Source: Alphaproteobacteria bacterium
GTDB lineage: Bacteria; Pseudomonadota; Alphaproteobacteria; UBA8366; Aestuariispiraceae
DNA: 64,000 nt
Assembly: GCA_024743195.1 (NCBI GenBank)
Contig: JANSXE010000001.1
Span: 248,001 to 312,000, forward strand
Direction of reading: 5' to 3'
The position numbers were made by a program, and so were the translations under genes. Shown in pieces: positions 1 to 9,154 of this stretch. Within the stretch, counting starts at the first letter, position 1. The number at the start of each line of letters is the position of its first letter. Below the pieces are notes generated by a model. It saw only the letters and a program-made list of their open reading frames with translations. It did no database searches and had not been told where the DNA came from.

Positions 1-69
1 CAGGTCCCTCTTAGCGCGCATTTCTTAACAAACCGTCAGCGTCAAAGGGCACGCCGTAGGGAGCACGCC

Positions 70-561
70 ATGCAAATCGTCGCCCAACCCATGGACCGAC
101 GCGCCGCGCTGCGCCGTCTCGGCGCCGGGACGGCGGCCGCCGCGTGCGTCCTGTTCGCCGCACCCGCCGCGGCCGCGCCGCTAGAGCGGAGCCTCGCCCC
201 GGCCGAGGCCCAGGCTCGGGCGGAGGCCGGAGCGCTGCTTCTGGTCGACGTCCGCCGGCCGGCCGAATGGCGCGAAACCGGCGTCCCGGAACCCGCGCGC
301 GAGATCACGCTCCATCACGAGGACGGCGCGCAGGGCTTCCTGGACGCGATGCTGGCGGCCGTCGACGGCGACCGCAGCCGGCCCGTGGCCTTGATCTGCG
401 CGACCGGCGGCCGGTCGGGTTGGGCCGGTCGCTTCCTGGCCGAAAACGGCTTCGAGACGGTCTACAACGTGCAGGAAGGCGTGCTCGGCCGCGGCGAGGG
501 GACCGGATGGGCGCGCCGCGGCCTGCCGATGCGCGGCTGCCGGATCTGCGCCGCCCAGTGA
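70..561 (+). CDS. Secreted rhodanese-domain protein
   Basis: The 163-aa protein begins with a twin-Arg-like stretch (MDRRAALRRLG) and an Ala-rich hydrophobic segment ending near AAPAAAAP, so export is likely, possibly by Tat. The rest fits a single rhodanese fold: LLVDVRRPAEW is the usual N-terminal strand motif, and ICATGGRS (about residues 116-123) is the active-site loop with the candidate persulfide cysteine. The family moves sulfane sulfur; periplasmic members often act in sulfur or metal handling, and the substrate is unknown here. The start at 70 is supported by GGGAG about 6 bases upstream; an internal ATG at 91 is an alternative. It stands alone on the plus strand, convergent with the RND operon. 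Confidence 0.85.
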   Translation: MQIVAQPMDRRAALRRLGAGTAAAACVLFAAPAAAAPLERSLAPAEAQARAEAGALLLVDVRRPAEWRETGVPEPAREITLHHEDGAQGFLDAMLAAVDGDRSRPVALICATGGRSGWAGRFLAENGFETVYNVQEGVLGRGEGTGWARRGLPMRGCRICAAQ

Positions 562-589
562 TCGCGCGGGTCCGCAGACCCAGGACGCG

Positions 590-3500
590 TTATTCCGCCG
601 CCTGCCCGGCCGCGTCCTTGGCCTGCGCCTCACCCTCGATGCGCCGGGTGCGCGCGCCCTCCAGCGTCTTCAGGAACAGCGCGAGCAGCGGCGGGATGAT
701 CGTCAAGGTAAGCACCGCGGACAGCGCCAACCCGCCGACCACGACCGAGCCGAGACCGCGATAGATCTCGGAGCCCGCGCCTGGGAACAGCACCAGCGGC
801 AACATGCCGAAGACGCTGGTGAGGGTCGACATGAAGATCGGCCGCACCCGGTTCCGGGTCGCTTCGACGATCGCGTCCTCCGGCCCGTAGCCTTCCTGCC
901 GGACCAGATAGAGCGTCTGGTGCACCAGCAGGATCGCGTTGTTCACGACGATGCCGATCAGGATGACGAATCCCAGGAGCGTCAGCATGTCGAGCGCCTG
1001 GAAGGTGAACTGGTTCAGCACCGCGAGGCCCAGAACGCCGCCCGCCGTCGCCAAAGGCACCGAGAGCACCATGATCAGCGGGTAGGCGAAACTCTCGAAC
1101 AGGATCGCCATCACCAGATAGACGATCACCAGCGCCAGCAGCAGGTCGAGCTGCATCGCCGACCAGGTCTCCGCCAGCTTGTCGGCGGTGCCGCTGAGTT
1201 CGATCGTCACCCCGTCGGGCAGGCCCTGCTCCTCCAGCGCCGCGATCACCTCGCTTTCCAGCATGGCCACCGCCCGGCCGAGCGGGATCGCATTGTTCGG
1301 TCGGATCTGCAGGGTGACGGTGCGTTGGCGCTCGGTGTGGCGGATCTGGGTGGGGCCGGCCGTGATCGAGACCCGGGCCAGCGACTCCGCCGGCAGGATC
1401 GTCCCGGACCGGGTCACCACCGGCAGTTGGCCAATGCCCTGCGTGTCGGTGACGAAGGTCTCCGCCCCCTTCAGCGTCAGGTCCATGAGTTGGCCGTCGA
1501 CGCTGATCTCCTCGACGCGCAGCCCGTCATTGAAGGCGTCGACCGTGAGGCCGAGCTCCCGCGCCGTGACCCCGCTGTCGGAGAGCGCCACCGGGTCCGG
1601 CTTCACCCGAACCTCCGGCGCGCCGAGTTCCAGACCGGGCAGCGGCCGGAGTTGATTGCCTTCGCTGCGCGGGAAGATCTGACCGACCAGGCCGGCGGCG
1701 CGTTGCGCGGTCTGGATGACCTCCACCAGGTCGCCGCCGCGCACGTCCATGTCGATCGAGCGCGTGCCGCCCACCCCGCGCCCGAAGATTGACGGCTGGG
1801 TGAAGAAGCCGAAGGTGCCCGGCTCCCGGAAGATCGGTCCGGTCAGCCGCGGGATCAGTTCCGCCACCCGGTCGGGGTCGGCGGCGCGCGCGCCCATGAA
1901 GGTGCGCGAGTTGGTGGCGACGAAGAAGAAGGTCTCGACGCCGGGCGCGCCCGCCTCCCGGGTCTCCGGCTCGTCAGGTTTGCCGGGATAGTCGAAGTCC
2001 CACAAGGGCTTCACCGCGCTCTCCACGCGCCCGGCCATATCGCGCATGGTGTCGAGATTGTAGCCGGGCGGCGGGAAGATGATGCCGAAGACGAAGTTCC
2101 GGTTGCCCTCCGGCAGATACTCCAGATCGGGCAGCATCTTCCAGGTCATGCCGCCGGCCAGCGCCGTGATCATCAGGACCATGGCGGCCGACAGCATGCG
2201 GCTTCGCACCACCGCGCGCGACATCGCGGTCACGCCGCTGACGAAGGCGCGGCCGAAATGGTCGATCCCCGGCAGCGCGAGCTGGCGCTTGTTCTCCTTG
2301 CCGACCTTGCCCGCCAGCAGCCGACGCGACAGGGCCGGGATCACCGTCACCGACACCAGCAGGGACAGGATCACCGCCACCGAGATGGCGACTGCGATGT
2401 CTCGGAAGAGCTGACCCACCTCGAGCTGCATCACCAGGATCGGGATGAAGACCATGACCGTGGTCAGCGCCGAGACCATGATCGCGCCCCACACCTGGCT
2501 GGCGCCGAGATAGGCGGCCTCCGCGGCCGACTTGCCGTTCTGCCGGTGGCGGTAGATGTTCTCCAGCACCACGATGGCGGCGTCGACCACCATGCCGACC
2601 GCGAAGGCGATGCCGGCGAGGCTGACCACGTTCAACGACCGCCCCATGAAAGCCATGGCGACGAAGGAGGCGATGACGGAGACCGGGATCGCCAACGCCA
2701 CGACAAGCGTCGCGCGGATCGAGCGCAGGAAAATCAGCAGGATCATCACCGCCAGCGCGCCGCCGACCCAGATGTTCTGGATCACCAGATCGATCGCGGA
2801 ATTGATGTAGACCGTCTCGTCATAGACCTGTTCTAGGCGCAGGTCGGCGCGCGCCAGTTCGCCCTCGTTCAAGGAGCTGACCGCCGCGCGCAGCCCCTCC
2901 ATGATCTCGATCACGTTGGCGCCGATCTCGCGCGTCGCGTTGATGGCGATCGCCTCCTCGCCATTGCCGCGGATATAGGCGGTCGCCTCCTTGTAGCCGA
3001 AGCCCACGTCCGCCACGTCGCCGACGGTGACGCGCGCCACGCGGCCGGTCGCCGGGTCGCTTGCCGTGCGCAGCACAACGTCGCGCACCGCCTGCAGGCC
3101 CTCGAACTCGTTGTCGGTGCGCACGATGTAGCGGCGCTTGCCCTCGTCCACGTCGCCGCCGCTGATGGTCGCGTTGGCGGCGCGCAGCACGTCCACCACA
3201 TCGGCGACGGTCAGTCCGTATTCGGCCATCAGCGAGGGGTCGATGACGACCTGCATCTCGCGCTCGCCGCCGCCGAAGATGTTGACGCCGCCGACGCCGG
3301 GCACGCGCTCGAGCTGCGCCTTGATCACGTCCTCGGCGTAATCGCCGTAATTATGGATCGGCGTCGTGTTGCCGCCGGCGCGCACGAGGCGGAACCAGGC
3401 GATCGCGTTGTCTTCGGCGCCGGCCGTGTCCAGGGTCGGCTCGTCCGCCTCCGGCGGATAGCTCGGCACGCGGTCGAGCCGGTTGGCCGTCAGCAGCAGC

Positions 3501-3811
3501 GCGCGGGACATGTCGGTGCCGACCGCGAATTCGAGCTCGACGGAGGCCTGGCCGTCGCGGGCGTCGGCCGTCATGCGCTCGAGCCCTTCCAGGCCCTTGA
3601 GCACCTCCTCCTGCTCCTTGACGATCTCGCGCTCGATCTCCTCGGGCGCGGCGCCGAACCAGTTGGTCTCGATGGAGATGACGGGTCGGCTGACGTCGGG
3701 GGCGAGCTGGATCGGAATCGTCTTCAGCGCGACATAGCCGAACAGCACGGCCATGATGACGGCCGAGATCACCGCCGTCGGCCGCTCGATCGCAAGCTTG
3801 ATCAGGTTCAT
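590..3811 (-). CDS. RND efflux pump, inner-membrane transporter (AcrB/MdtB-like)
   Basis: A full-length 1073-aa RND permease. TM1 (about residues 10-30) is followed by a large periplasmic porter domain, a TM2-6 block, a second porter domain, and a TM8-12 block. TM4 reads GMVVDAAIVVLENI: it keeps the first Asp of the proton-relay Asp pair but has Ala where classical AcrB has the second. TM10 reads GIVVNNAILLVHQ, with Asn in the region where AcrB has its relay Lys. The protein therefore belongs to a divergent HAE/HME-like subgroup, and its substrate (drug, metal or envelope compound) cannot be stated. It lies 37 bp downstream of the adaptor gene on the same strand, so the two form an operon. 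No outer-membrane channel gene is in the window. Confidence 0.93.
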   Translation of the reverse strand: MNLIKLAIERPTAVISAVIMAVLFGYVALKTIPIQLAPDVSRPVISIETNWFGAAPEEIEREIVKEQEEVLKGLEGLERMTADARDGQASVELEFAVGTDMSRALLLTANRLDRVPSYPPEADEPTLDTAGAEDNAIAWFRLVRAGGNTTPIHNYGDYAEDVIKAQLERVPGVGGVNIFGGGEREMQVVIDPSLMAEYGLTVADVVDVLRAANATISGGDVDEGKRRYIVRTDNEFEGLQAVRDVVLRTASDPATGRVARVTVGDVADVGFGYKEATAYIRGNGEEAIAINATREIGANVIEIMEGLRAAVSSLNEGELARADLRLEQVYDETVYINSAIDLVIQNIWVGGALAVMILLIFLRSIRATLVVALAIPVSVIASFVAMAFMGRSLNVVSLAGIAFAVGMVVDAAIVVLENIYRHRQNGKSAAEAAYLGASQVWGAIMVSALTTVMVFIPILVMQLEVGQLFRDIAVAISVAVILSLLVSVTVIPALSRRLLAGKVGKENKRQLALPGIDHFGRAFVSGVTAMSRAVVRSRMLSAAMVLMITALAGGMTWKMLPDLEYLPEGNRNFVFGIIFPPPGYNLDTMRDMAGRVESAVKPLWDFDYPGKPDEPETREAGAPGVETFFFVATNSRTFMGARAADPDRVAELIPRLTGPIFREPGTFGFFTQPSIFGRGVGGTRSIDMDVRGGDLVEVIQTAQRAAGLVGQIFPRSEGNQLRPLPGLELGAPEVRVKPDPVALSDSGVTARELGLTVDAFNDGLRVEEISVDGQLMDLTLKGAETFVTDTQGIGQLPVVTRSGTILPAESLARVSITAGPTQIRHTERQRTVTLQIRPNNAIPLGRAVAMLESEVIAALEEQGLPDGVTIELSGTADKLAETWSAMQLDLLLALVIVYLVMAILFESFAYPLIMVLSVPLATAGGVLGLAVLNQFTFQALDMLTLLGFVILIGIVVNNAILLVHQTLYLVRQEGYGPEDAIVEATRNRVRPIFMSTLTSVFGMLPLVLFPGAGSEIYRGLGSVVVGGLALSAVLTLTIIPPLLALFLKTLEGARTRRIEGEAQAKDAAGQAAE

Positions 3812-3848
3812 CGCTCTCGCCGCCCTGGACTGGGATTCGGGATCAGGC

Positions 3849-5114
3849 TCAGCCGGCCGTCGCGCCGGACTTCACCGTCTTGTCGCCCGCGGCGCCGTCG
3901 CCGCCCTCACCGTTGCTCGCGCCGTCGTCGGCCTCGGGCGCTTGGCCGCCCGCGGGTGGGCCGCCGGCGTCGCCCGGAATCATCACCGGCTGGCCGGGGC
4001 GCAGACGCTCGTTGCCCATGACGACCACGCGCTCGCCCGGCGTCAGACCGTCCAGCACCACGAAGCGCGTACCGACCGCCTCGCCAAGCTGCACGGGACG
4101 CGGTTGGGCGGTCCCGTCGACCACCACGAAGACGCTGTCGCCGCCCTGCGGCAGAACCGCGTCCTTGTGCACGGTGACGACGTCGCGCGCCTCGCCCACC
4201 GGCACGCGCACCGTGATCGTCGCGCCCGGCGCCAGACCGCGGCCGAGCTCGGTTGGCGCCATCGCCGGCACGAAGCGCACGGCGCGGGTGCGGGTCAGCG
4301 CGTTCTCGTCCGGGATCACGGCGCGCACGATCGCGTCGCGCCGGTCGCCCCCCTCGCGCAGGACGAAACTGACGAGGCGGCCGGCCTCCAGCCCGGAGAG
4401 CAGGCGGGCGGGCACGTCGGCCTCGATCTCCAGATCCTCGTCATTGATCAGCGTCACGGCCGGCTCGCCGATATTGGCGTAGCCGCCGCGCACCATGTGC
4501 TTCTCGACGACGACGCCGTTGAAGGGCGCGCGAATGACCCCGAGCGACAGATCGATTTCGGCGAGGCGCACCTGGGCTTGTGCCGCCGCGATCGCGGCCT
4601 GGGCCTCCCCGACGCGGGCCCGGGCCGTGGCCACCTCGCGCAGCTTGTCGTCGTAGCGCGCCTGGCTGAAGGCGGGGGAGTCCTGCAGCCGATCGAGCCG
4701 CGCCAACTCCTGTTCCGACAGGTCGAGTTGCGAGCGCGCGGTCGCCAGCGCCGCGCGCTGCCGATTGAGGTCGGCCTGGGCGGCGTTGAGGGATTCCTGC
4801 AGCCGGTCGAGCGCCAGGCGGACCAGCAGGTCGCCCTCCTTCACCCGATCGCCGACCTCGACCGCGACCTCGGCCACCGGCCCGCGGGCGAGCGCCGCCA
4901 CGACGCCGCGCTGACGCGCGACGACGCGGCCGATGACCGGCGCGGTCTGAGCCAGAGGCTCGACCACCACCGCATCCACCTCGACCAGCGCCGGCTGCCC
5001 GCCGCCCTGGGCTGCGGCCGGTCCGGTCGCGCTCAACAGGGTCGCGCTGACCAGGAACAGCGCCGCCAACGGCGGCGCGGCGGCGCCGGCCGCCGCCGCA
5101 AGCAATCGTCTCAT
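3849..5114 (-). CDS. RND efflux periplasmic adaptor (HlyD/AcrA family)
   Basis: This 421-aa membrane-fusion protein links the inner-membrane pump to an outer-membrane channel. It has an N-terminal signal segment ending near ATGPAAAQGG, a lipoyl/barrel-sandwich half (GRVVARQRGVVAALARGPV), an alpha-helical hairpin of heptad-like Ala/Leu/Arg-rich sequence (about 120-190), a second lipoyl half (LGVIRAPFNGVVVEK), a beta-barrel domain and a C-terminal membrane-proximal domain. The acidic, Gly-rich tail (after about residue 385) is low complexity and probably disordered. It is the first gene of a two-gene minus-strand operon with the RND permease. Confidence 0.92.
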   Translation of the reverse strand: MRRLLAAAAGAAAPPLAALFLVSATLLSATGPAAAQGGGQPALVEVDAVVVEPLAQTAPVIGRVVARQRGVVAALARGPVAEVAVEVGDRVKEGDLLVRLALDRLQESLNAAQADLNRQRAALATARSQLDLSEQELARLDRLQDSPAFSQARYDDKLREVATARARVGEAQAAIAAAQAQVRLAEIDLSLGVIRAPFNGVVVEKHMVRGGYANIGEPAVTLINDEDLEIEADVPARLLSGLEAGRLVSFVLREGGDRRDAIVRAVIPDENALTRTRAVRFVPAMAPTELGRGLAPGATITVRVPVGEARDVVTVHKDAVLPQGGDSVFVVVDGTAQPRPVQLGEAVGTRFVVLDGLTPGERVVVMGNERLRPGQPVMIPGDAGGPPAGGQAPEADDGASNGEGGDGAAGDKTVKSGATAG

Positions 5115-5261
5115 CCAACCTTCTCCCGCCTGCGTCTCGATCGGACGCCCGCGTCTTATGGGACGCGCAGAACGCGCGTTCCCTTGAGATGTACGCTCTT
5201 ATGGCCCTTCCCGGATGACAAGGCGAGAGGGGAAATCGCCGCGCCAGGGCGCCGCGAGGGG

Positions 5262-6227
5262 TCAAATCTTCGCGAGCGCCGCCTCGTCCGCCATCAGCGC
5301 GCGCACATGACGCGCGGTCGAGCGGGTGAGCGCGCCGAGATCGTAGCCGCCCTCCAGAATCGAGACGACGCGGCCCGCGCAGGTGCGGTTCGCGACCTCC
5401 ACCACTCGCGCGGTCGCCCAGCCGTAGTCGGCGTCCTCCAGGTCGCAGTCCGCCAGCGGATCGTCCTTATGCGCGTCGAAGCCGGCGGAGATGACGATCA
5501 GGTCCGGCGCGAAGCGCTCCAGCATCGGCAGGACGCGGGTCTCCATCGCGTGGCGGAACTCGGCCGAGCCCGCCCCGGGCGGGAGCGCGGCGTTCAGGAT
5601 GTTCTCCGCCACGCCCGAGACGCCGGGCCGACCCGTCCCGGGATAGAGCGGCCATTGATGGGTCGAGGCGTAGAACAGGGCCGGCTCGTTCTCGAAGCAG
5701 GCCTCGGTGCCGTTGCCGTGATGCACGTCGAAATCCACCACCGCCGCCCGGTGGGCGCCATGCGCGATCAGAGCATGCATCGCGGCGATGGCCGCGTTGG
5801 AATAGACGCAGAAACCCATGGAGCGGTCGGGCTCCGCATGGTGGCCGGGCGGGCGCACGGCGCAGAAGGCGCGCTTGGCCTCGCCGCCCATGACGGCGTC
5901 GACGGCGGCCACCGCCGCGCCGGCGGCGCGCTGCGCGGCCTCCTGCGAGCCGGGTCCGACCGCGGTGTCGGCGTCGAGCCGGACCAGCCCCTTTTCCGTT
6001 TCGGCGCGCGCGAAGATCGCGTCGATCCGGTCGAGATAGAGGCCGGGATGCACCAGGGCCAACCGGTCGCGCGCCACGATCGGCGCTTCCCGGCGTTCGA
6101 GATCCGCGAACTCCGGCGCGTCGAGCGCGTCCAGCACGGCCTTGAGGCGCGCCGGCTGCTCGGGATGGCCGGGTCCCATGTCGTGTCCGGCGCAGGCCGG
6201 GTGCGTGAAGATCAGGCAATCGGTCAT
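5262..6227 (-). CDS. Histone deacetylase family (class II-like) amidohydrolase
   Basis: A 321-aa Zn-dependent deacetylase of the HDAC/acetoin-utilization/acetylpolyamine amidohydrolase superfamily. The catalytic elements are intact: PPGHHAE (the paired His), VVDFDVHHGNGTE (Zn-binding Asp and His), SAGFDAHKDDPL (third Zn ligand Asp) and EGGYDLGAL near the C-terminus. Bacterial relatives deacetylate small acetylated amines or protein lysines. Given the polyamine importer 12 kb away, an acetylpolyamine substrate is possible but unproven. The gene lies 64 bp downstream of the TPR gene in a minus-strand series and is probably cotranscribed or expressed from its own nearby promoter. Confidence 0.92.
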   Translation of the reverse strand: MTDCLIFTHPACAGHDMGPGHPEQPARLKAVLDALDAPEFADLERREAPIVARDRLALVHPGLYLDRIDAIFARAETEKGLVRLDADTAVGPGSQEAAQRAAGAAVAAVDAVMGGEAKRAFCAVRPPGHHAEPDRSMGFCVYSNAAIAAMHALIAHGAHRAAVVDFDVHHGNGTEACFENEPALFYASTHQWPLYPGTGRPGVSGVAENILNAALPPGAGSAEFRHAMETRVLPMLERFAPDLIVISAGFDAHKDDPLADCDLEDADYGWATARVVEVANRTCAGRVVSILEGGYDLGALTRSTARHVRALMADEAALAKI

Positions 6228-6291
6228 GGCGCGCGTACGCTATCGGGGCGCGTCCCGGGCGACAAGCGGGCAATCGCCGCCGGAGGCGCCG

Positions 6292-7626
6292 TCAGGCGCC
6301 CGGCAGCGCGGCGAGCCGGCTTTCCGCATAGCGCTCCCCGGGTCGGCGTTGCAGCCGTTCGGACAGCAGCGCGCGGGCGAGCGAGACGCGCCCGTCGGCG
6401 AGCGCGGCCTCCAGCAACAGCCGCTCGAACACGTCGCGCTGGGCGTGACTGCCGCCGAGGCGGACGATGCGCTCGCGCACCGGGAGCAGCAGGTCGACCG
6501 CCTCGCCCGGCGCGCCGGCGCGGGCCGCCTCGATCGCAGCTACGAGCGCGCGCCCGACCGCGCCCCAGACCTGCGCGAACGCATCGGCGGCCCCGCCGAC
6601 GTGCGCGTCCTGCGCGGCCTCCAGCCGGTCCAGATCGTCGCGCCGGTCGTCCGCCGCCAGCGCCATCGCGAAATGGCAGGTCGCGAAGACCAGCGCGTGC
6701 TCGCCCACGCGCTCCGCCGAGAGATCGGCGATCGGGGTCCAGCGCTCGCCGACGTCGACGCCCTCCTGCTCCAGCCGCCAAAGCAGCGAGGCGGCGTTCG
6801 ACAGGTCGAGATAGTCGCCTGCGGCCTCGGTCCACACGTCGGCGTCGTAGATCGCGAGCGCCTGATCGAGGCGGCCGAGGTCGAGCGCGAAAAGCGCCCG
6901 GTGCCAATGGGCGTGATGCTTGAAATTGTGCACGCCGTCCCAGCCGCCGCTGAGGCCGTCCAACCAGGCGAGCCCCTCCTCCGCGCGCCCCTGCATCTCC
7001 ATCACATGGGCGACGGCGTGGGCGGCCCAGACGTCGGCGGCGTCGAGCGCCACCGCGCGGCGGCCGAAACGCTCGGCCTCCTCATAGGCGCCCGCCTCCT
7101 CCAGCGCGAAGGCGTAGGAGCCGGCCAGGTAGCCGTATCCCGGCGTCTCTTCGTCCCAGGCGTAGAGCGCGCGGGCGATCCCGCCGCGCATGCCGTCGGC
7201 GTCGCCCAGATAGAAGCGAAGATACTGGGCCAGCTTCAACGCGAAGAGGTCGCGCGGCCACTCGATCGCGATCGCCTCCCAGCCCCGGCAGGCCGCCTCC
7301 ATGTCGCCGGCGATCCAGCGCGCCATGGACGCCGCGTGCGCGCGCTCGCGCGCCGTCGCCTCGCCGTCGGCGAGGCGCGCCTGAAGGGCCTCGAGCGTCG
7401 TCGCCGCGGCCGCGTCCATCTTGGCGGTCGCGAATAGCTTCAGGAAGGCGGTCTTGGCGACCAGCGCCATCGGCATCTCGGGATCCGCCTCGAAGACCGA
7501 CTTCATGCGCTCGCCGATATCCGTGCGCATCCCGCAATAGGCCAGGATCGCGCCGTCGAGCCGCTCGACCGCCGCCGGGTCCGCGGCCGTCACCTCCTGG
7601 CCCCAGCGGTCTCGGTCAACCCCCAT
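6292..7626 (-). CDS. Tetratricopeptide-repeat protein (TTC38-like)
   Basis: The predicted protein is 444 aa and almost entirely helical. Repeating Ala-rich helix pairs carry TPR spacing (for example FGRRAVALDAADVWAAHAVAHVM and LAWLDGLSGGWDGVHNFKHH). The overall pattern resembles the bacterial and eukaryotic TTC38-type TPR proteins, whose molecular role is not established. There is no signal peptide or membrane segment, so it is probably cytosolic. The start (MGVDRDRWGQ) is chosen at 7626, giving an 11-bp overlap with the end of the upstream AhpD-like gene and implying translational coupling. A longer reading frame upstream lies inside that gene and is unlikely. Confidence 0.8.
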   Translation of the reverse strand: MGVDRDRWGQEVTAADPAAVERLDGAILAYCGMRTDIGERMKSVFEADPEMPMALVAKTAFLKLFATAKMDAAAATTLEALQARLADGEATARERAHAASMARWIAGDMEAACRGWEAIAIEWPRDLFALKLAQYLRFYLGDADGMRGGIARALYAWDEETPGYGYLAGSYAFALEEAGAYEEAERFGRRAVALDAADVWAAHAVAHVMEMQGRAEEGLAWLDGLSGGWDGVHNFKHHAHWHRALFALDLGRLDQALAIYDADVWTEAAGDYLDLSNAASLLWRLEQEGVDVGERWTPIADLSAERVGEHALVFATCHFAMALAADDRRDDLDRLEAAQDAHVGGAADAFAQVWGAVGRALVAAIEAARAGAPGEAVDLLLPVRERIVRLGGSHAQRDVFERLLLEAALADGRVSLARALLSERLQRRPGERYAESRLAALPGA

Positions 7627-8224
7627 CGTCGGCTCCGCCGCTTGCGGGCAGCGACCGGTCCATCGCGTGGTACGCGCGGTTCGGCTGCATCTCGACCGCA
7701 TGCGCCATGCGGTTGGTGTAGTTGAAGAAGGAGGCGGTCTCCGCGATGTCCCAGATCGCCTCGTCGCAGAAGCCCTGGTCGCGCAGCCGCTGGCGGTCGG
7801 CTTCGTGGATCGCCATCGGGTCGTCGGTCAGCGTCCAGACGAAATCGAGCATCGCCCGGTCGCGTGGGCTGAGCGCGGCCTGGCGGTAGTTCATCACCAG
7901 CATCTCCCCCAGCACCGGATCGCCGGAGAGCCGGCGCACCGCCTGGCCGTGCGCGACGAGGCAATAGGTGCAGCGATTGCGGGCGGAGACGACGACGGCG
8001 ATCATCTCCCGCTCCAGCTTGGTGAGCGGCCCGTCGGAGAGCATGATTTCGTTGTACATGTCGATGAAGCGCCGCAGCCGCTCGGGTCGGAAGCTGTAGG
8101 CGCGCAGCACGTTGGGCACGAGCCCGAGCTTTTCCCGGCAGATGGTGAAATACTTGCGCAGGTCCGGATCGAGGCTCTCCTCTTCCGGGACCGGCAAGGC
8201 GCTGATCCGCTCCGGCTCGTTCAT
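7616..8224 (-). CDS. Peroxidase-related AhpD/carboxymuconolactone-decarboxylase-like protein
   Basis: This 202-aa all-helical protein carries the AhpD-type redox motif CTYCLVAHG (Cys-x2-Cys with a following His) in a helix after the sequence LEREMIAVVVSARN. This matches the uncharacterised peroxidase-related branch of the CMD/AhpD superfamily, in which a disulfide and a proton-relay His reduce peroxides or handle thiols. A second conserved block (WDIAETASFFNYTNRMAHA) agrees with that branch. The start MNEPERIS is preferred over an in-frame codon 7 residues upstream. It sits between the GNAT gene (30 bp upstream) and the overlapping TPR gene, in a compact operon. Confidence 0.85.
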   Translation of the reverse strand: MNEPERISALPVPEEESLDPDLRKYFTICREKLGLVPNVLRAYSFRPERLRRFIDMYNEIMLSDGPLTKLEREMIAVVVSARNRCTYCLVAHGQAVRRLSGDPVLGEMLVMNYRQAALSPRDRAMLDFVWTLTDDPMAIHEADRQRLRDQGFCDEAIWDIAETASFFNYTNRMAHAVEMQPNRAYHAMDRSLPASGGADDGG

Positions 8225-8254
8225 TGCTCGGGCTCCCTTTCTCATTGCGGCCGC

Positions 8255-9142
8255 CTATAGAAACGCCTGGGCGGCGATCGCCGCATAGCCGGGCCAGCCG
8301 CCGGCCGGCGGCGCGTCGGCGCCCAGCGCCAGGATCGGCGGCCGATCCGCCACCTCGAAGCCTAACGCCTGCAGCGCGTCGCAGAAACCGTCGCGCGCCG
8401 CCGGGACGTCGATCCGCAGCGGCCCGGCGAAATCCGCCGCCAAACGCCGGACCAGCGCGAGCGCCGCCCCGTCCGCCGCCGCCGCGATCGGCCCCAGAAT
8501 CAGGAGCGGCCCCTGCCGCACCGCGAGGCCGTAGCCGACGATCCGGCCGTCGGCGTCGCGCGCGACGGCCGCCCGCTCCGCCTGGCTGAGACGATGCTTC
8601 AGGAAGCCGTCGCGCGGCGCGCCGAAGGCGGCGCGGTCGAGCCGCAGGACGGAGACGAGGTCCGCCGTCGCGATTGCATCGGAAACGGACCACGCCGCCG
8701 CCTGCTCACCCTCCGCAAGCGGTCCCTGCGCCATGAGCTTGGTCAGAGCGCCGACGGCGCGGAAGCCCAGCGCGTCGTAGAGCCCGCGCCCCTGCGGCGT
8801 CGTCGCGAGATAGACCGCGACCGCGTCCGACGGCCGCGCGGCCAAGCACCGCGAGACGACGGCCCGGCCGAGCCCGCGGCGTTGTCGGTCCGGCGCCGTC
8901 ATCACCATGCCGAGCGCGGCGCAGCGCGGGCCATAGGGAAACAGCGCGGCGCAGGCGTCGACCGCCGCGCCCGGCCCGTCGTCCCCACGGCGCAGGCCAT
9001 AGACCAGGCCGCTCGACAGGATCGTGCGCCAGTCGGCCTGCGTATGCGGCCAGTCGAGTGCGCGGCAGAGCGCGAGCAGCCCTTCAGCGTCTTCGAAGCC
9101 GAGAGGCGCCGGCTCCAATGACGGGGCGGGCGCCTCAGCCAT
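8255..9142 (-). CDS. Tandem GNAT-family N-acetyltransferase
   Basis: A 295-aa protein with an N-terminal GNAT domain (about residues 10-140) and a second, more divergent acyltransferase-like half (about 150-290). The acetyl-CoA pyrophosphate-binding motif is clear in the first half: TAPDRQRRGLGRAVVSRCL. The C-terminal half (LRLDRAAFGAPRDGFLKHRL onwards) matches the accessory domain seen in double-GNAT proteins of the YitH type. The acceptor substrate is unknown. The gene begins 12 bp after aroC ends on the same strand, so it is probably transcribed with fabI-aroC. Confidence 0.85.
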   Translation of the reverse strand: MAEAPAPSLEPAPLGFEDAEGLLALCRALDWPHTQADWRTILSSGLVYGLRRGDDGPGAAVDACAALFPYGPRCAALGMVMTAPDRQRRGLGRAVVSRCLAARPSDAVAVYLATTPQGRGLYDALGFRAVGALTKLMAQGPLAEGEQAAAWSVSDAIATADLVSVLRLDRAAFGAPRDGFLKHRLSQAERAAVARDADGRIVGYGLAVRQGPLLILGPIAAAADGAALALVRRLAADFAGPLRIDVPAARDGFCDALQALGFEVADRPPILALGADAPPAGGWPGYAAIAAQAFL

Positions 9143-9154
9143 CTGTCGGGCCCC

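Noticed and set aside
3753-6923. A ~1056-codon plus-strand gene
   Set aside because: It is antisense to the RND adaptor and the HDAC gene and has noise-like Arg/His-rich composition.
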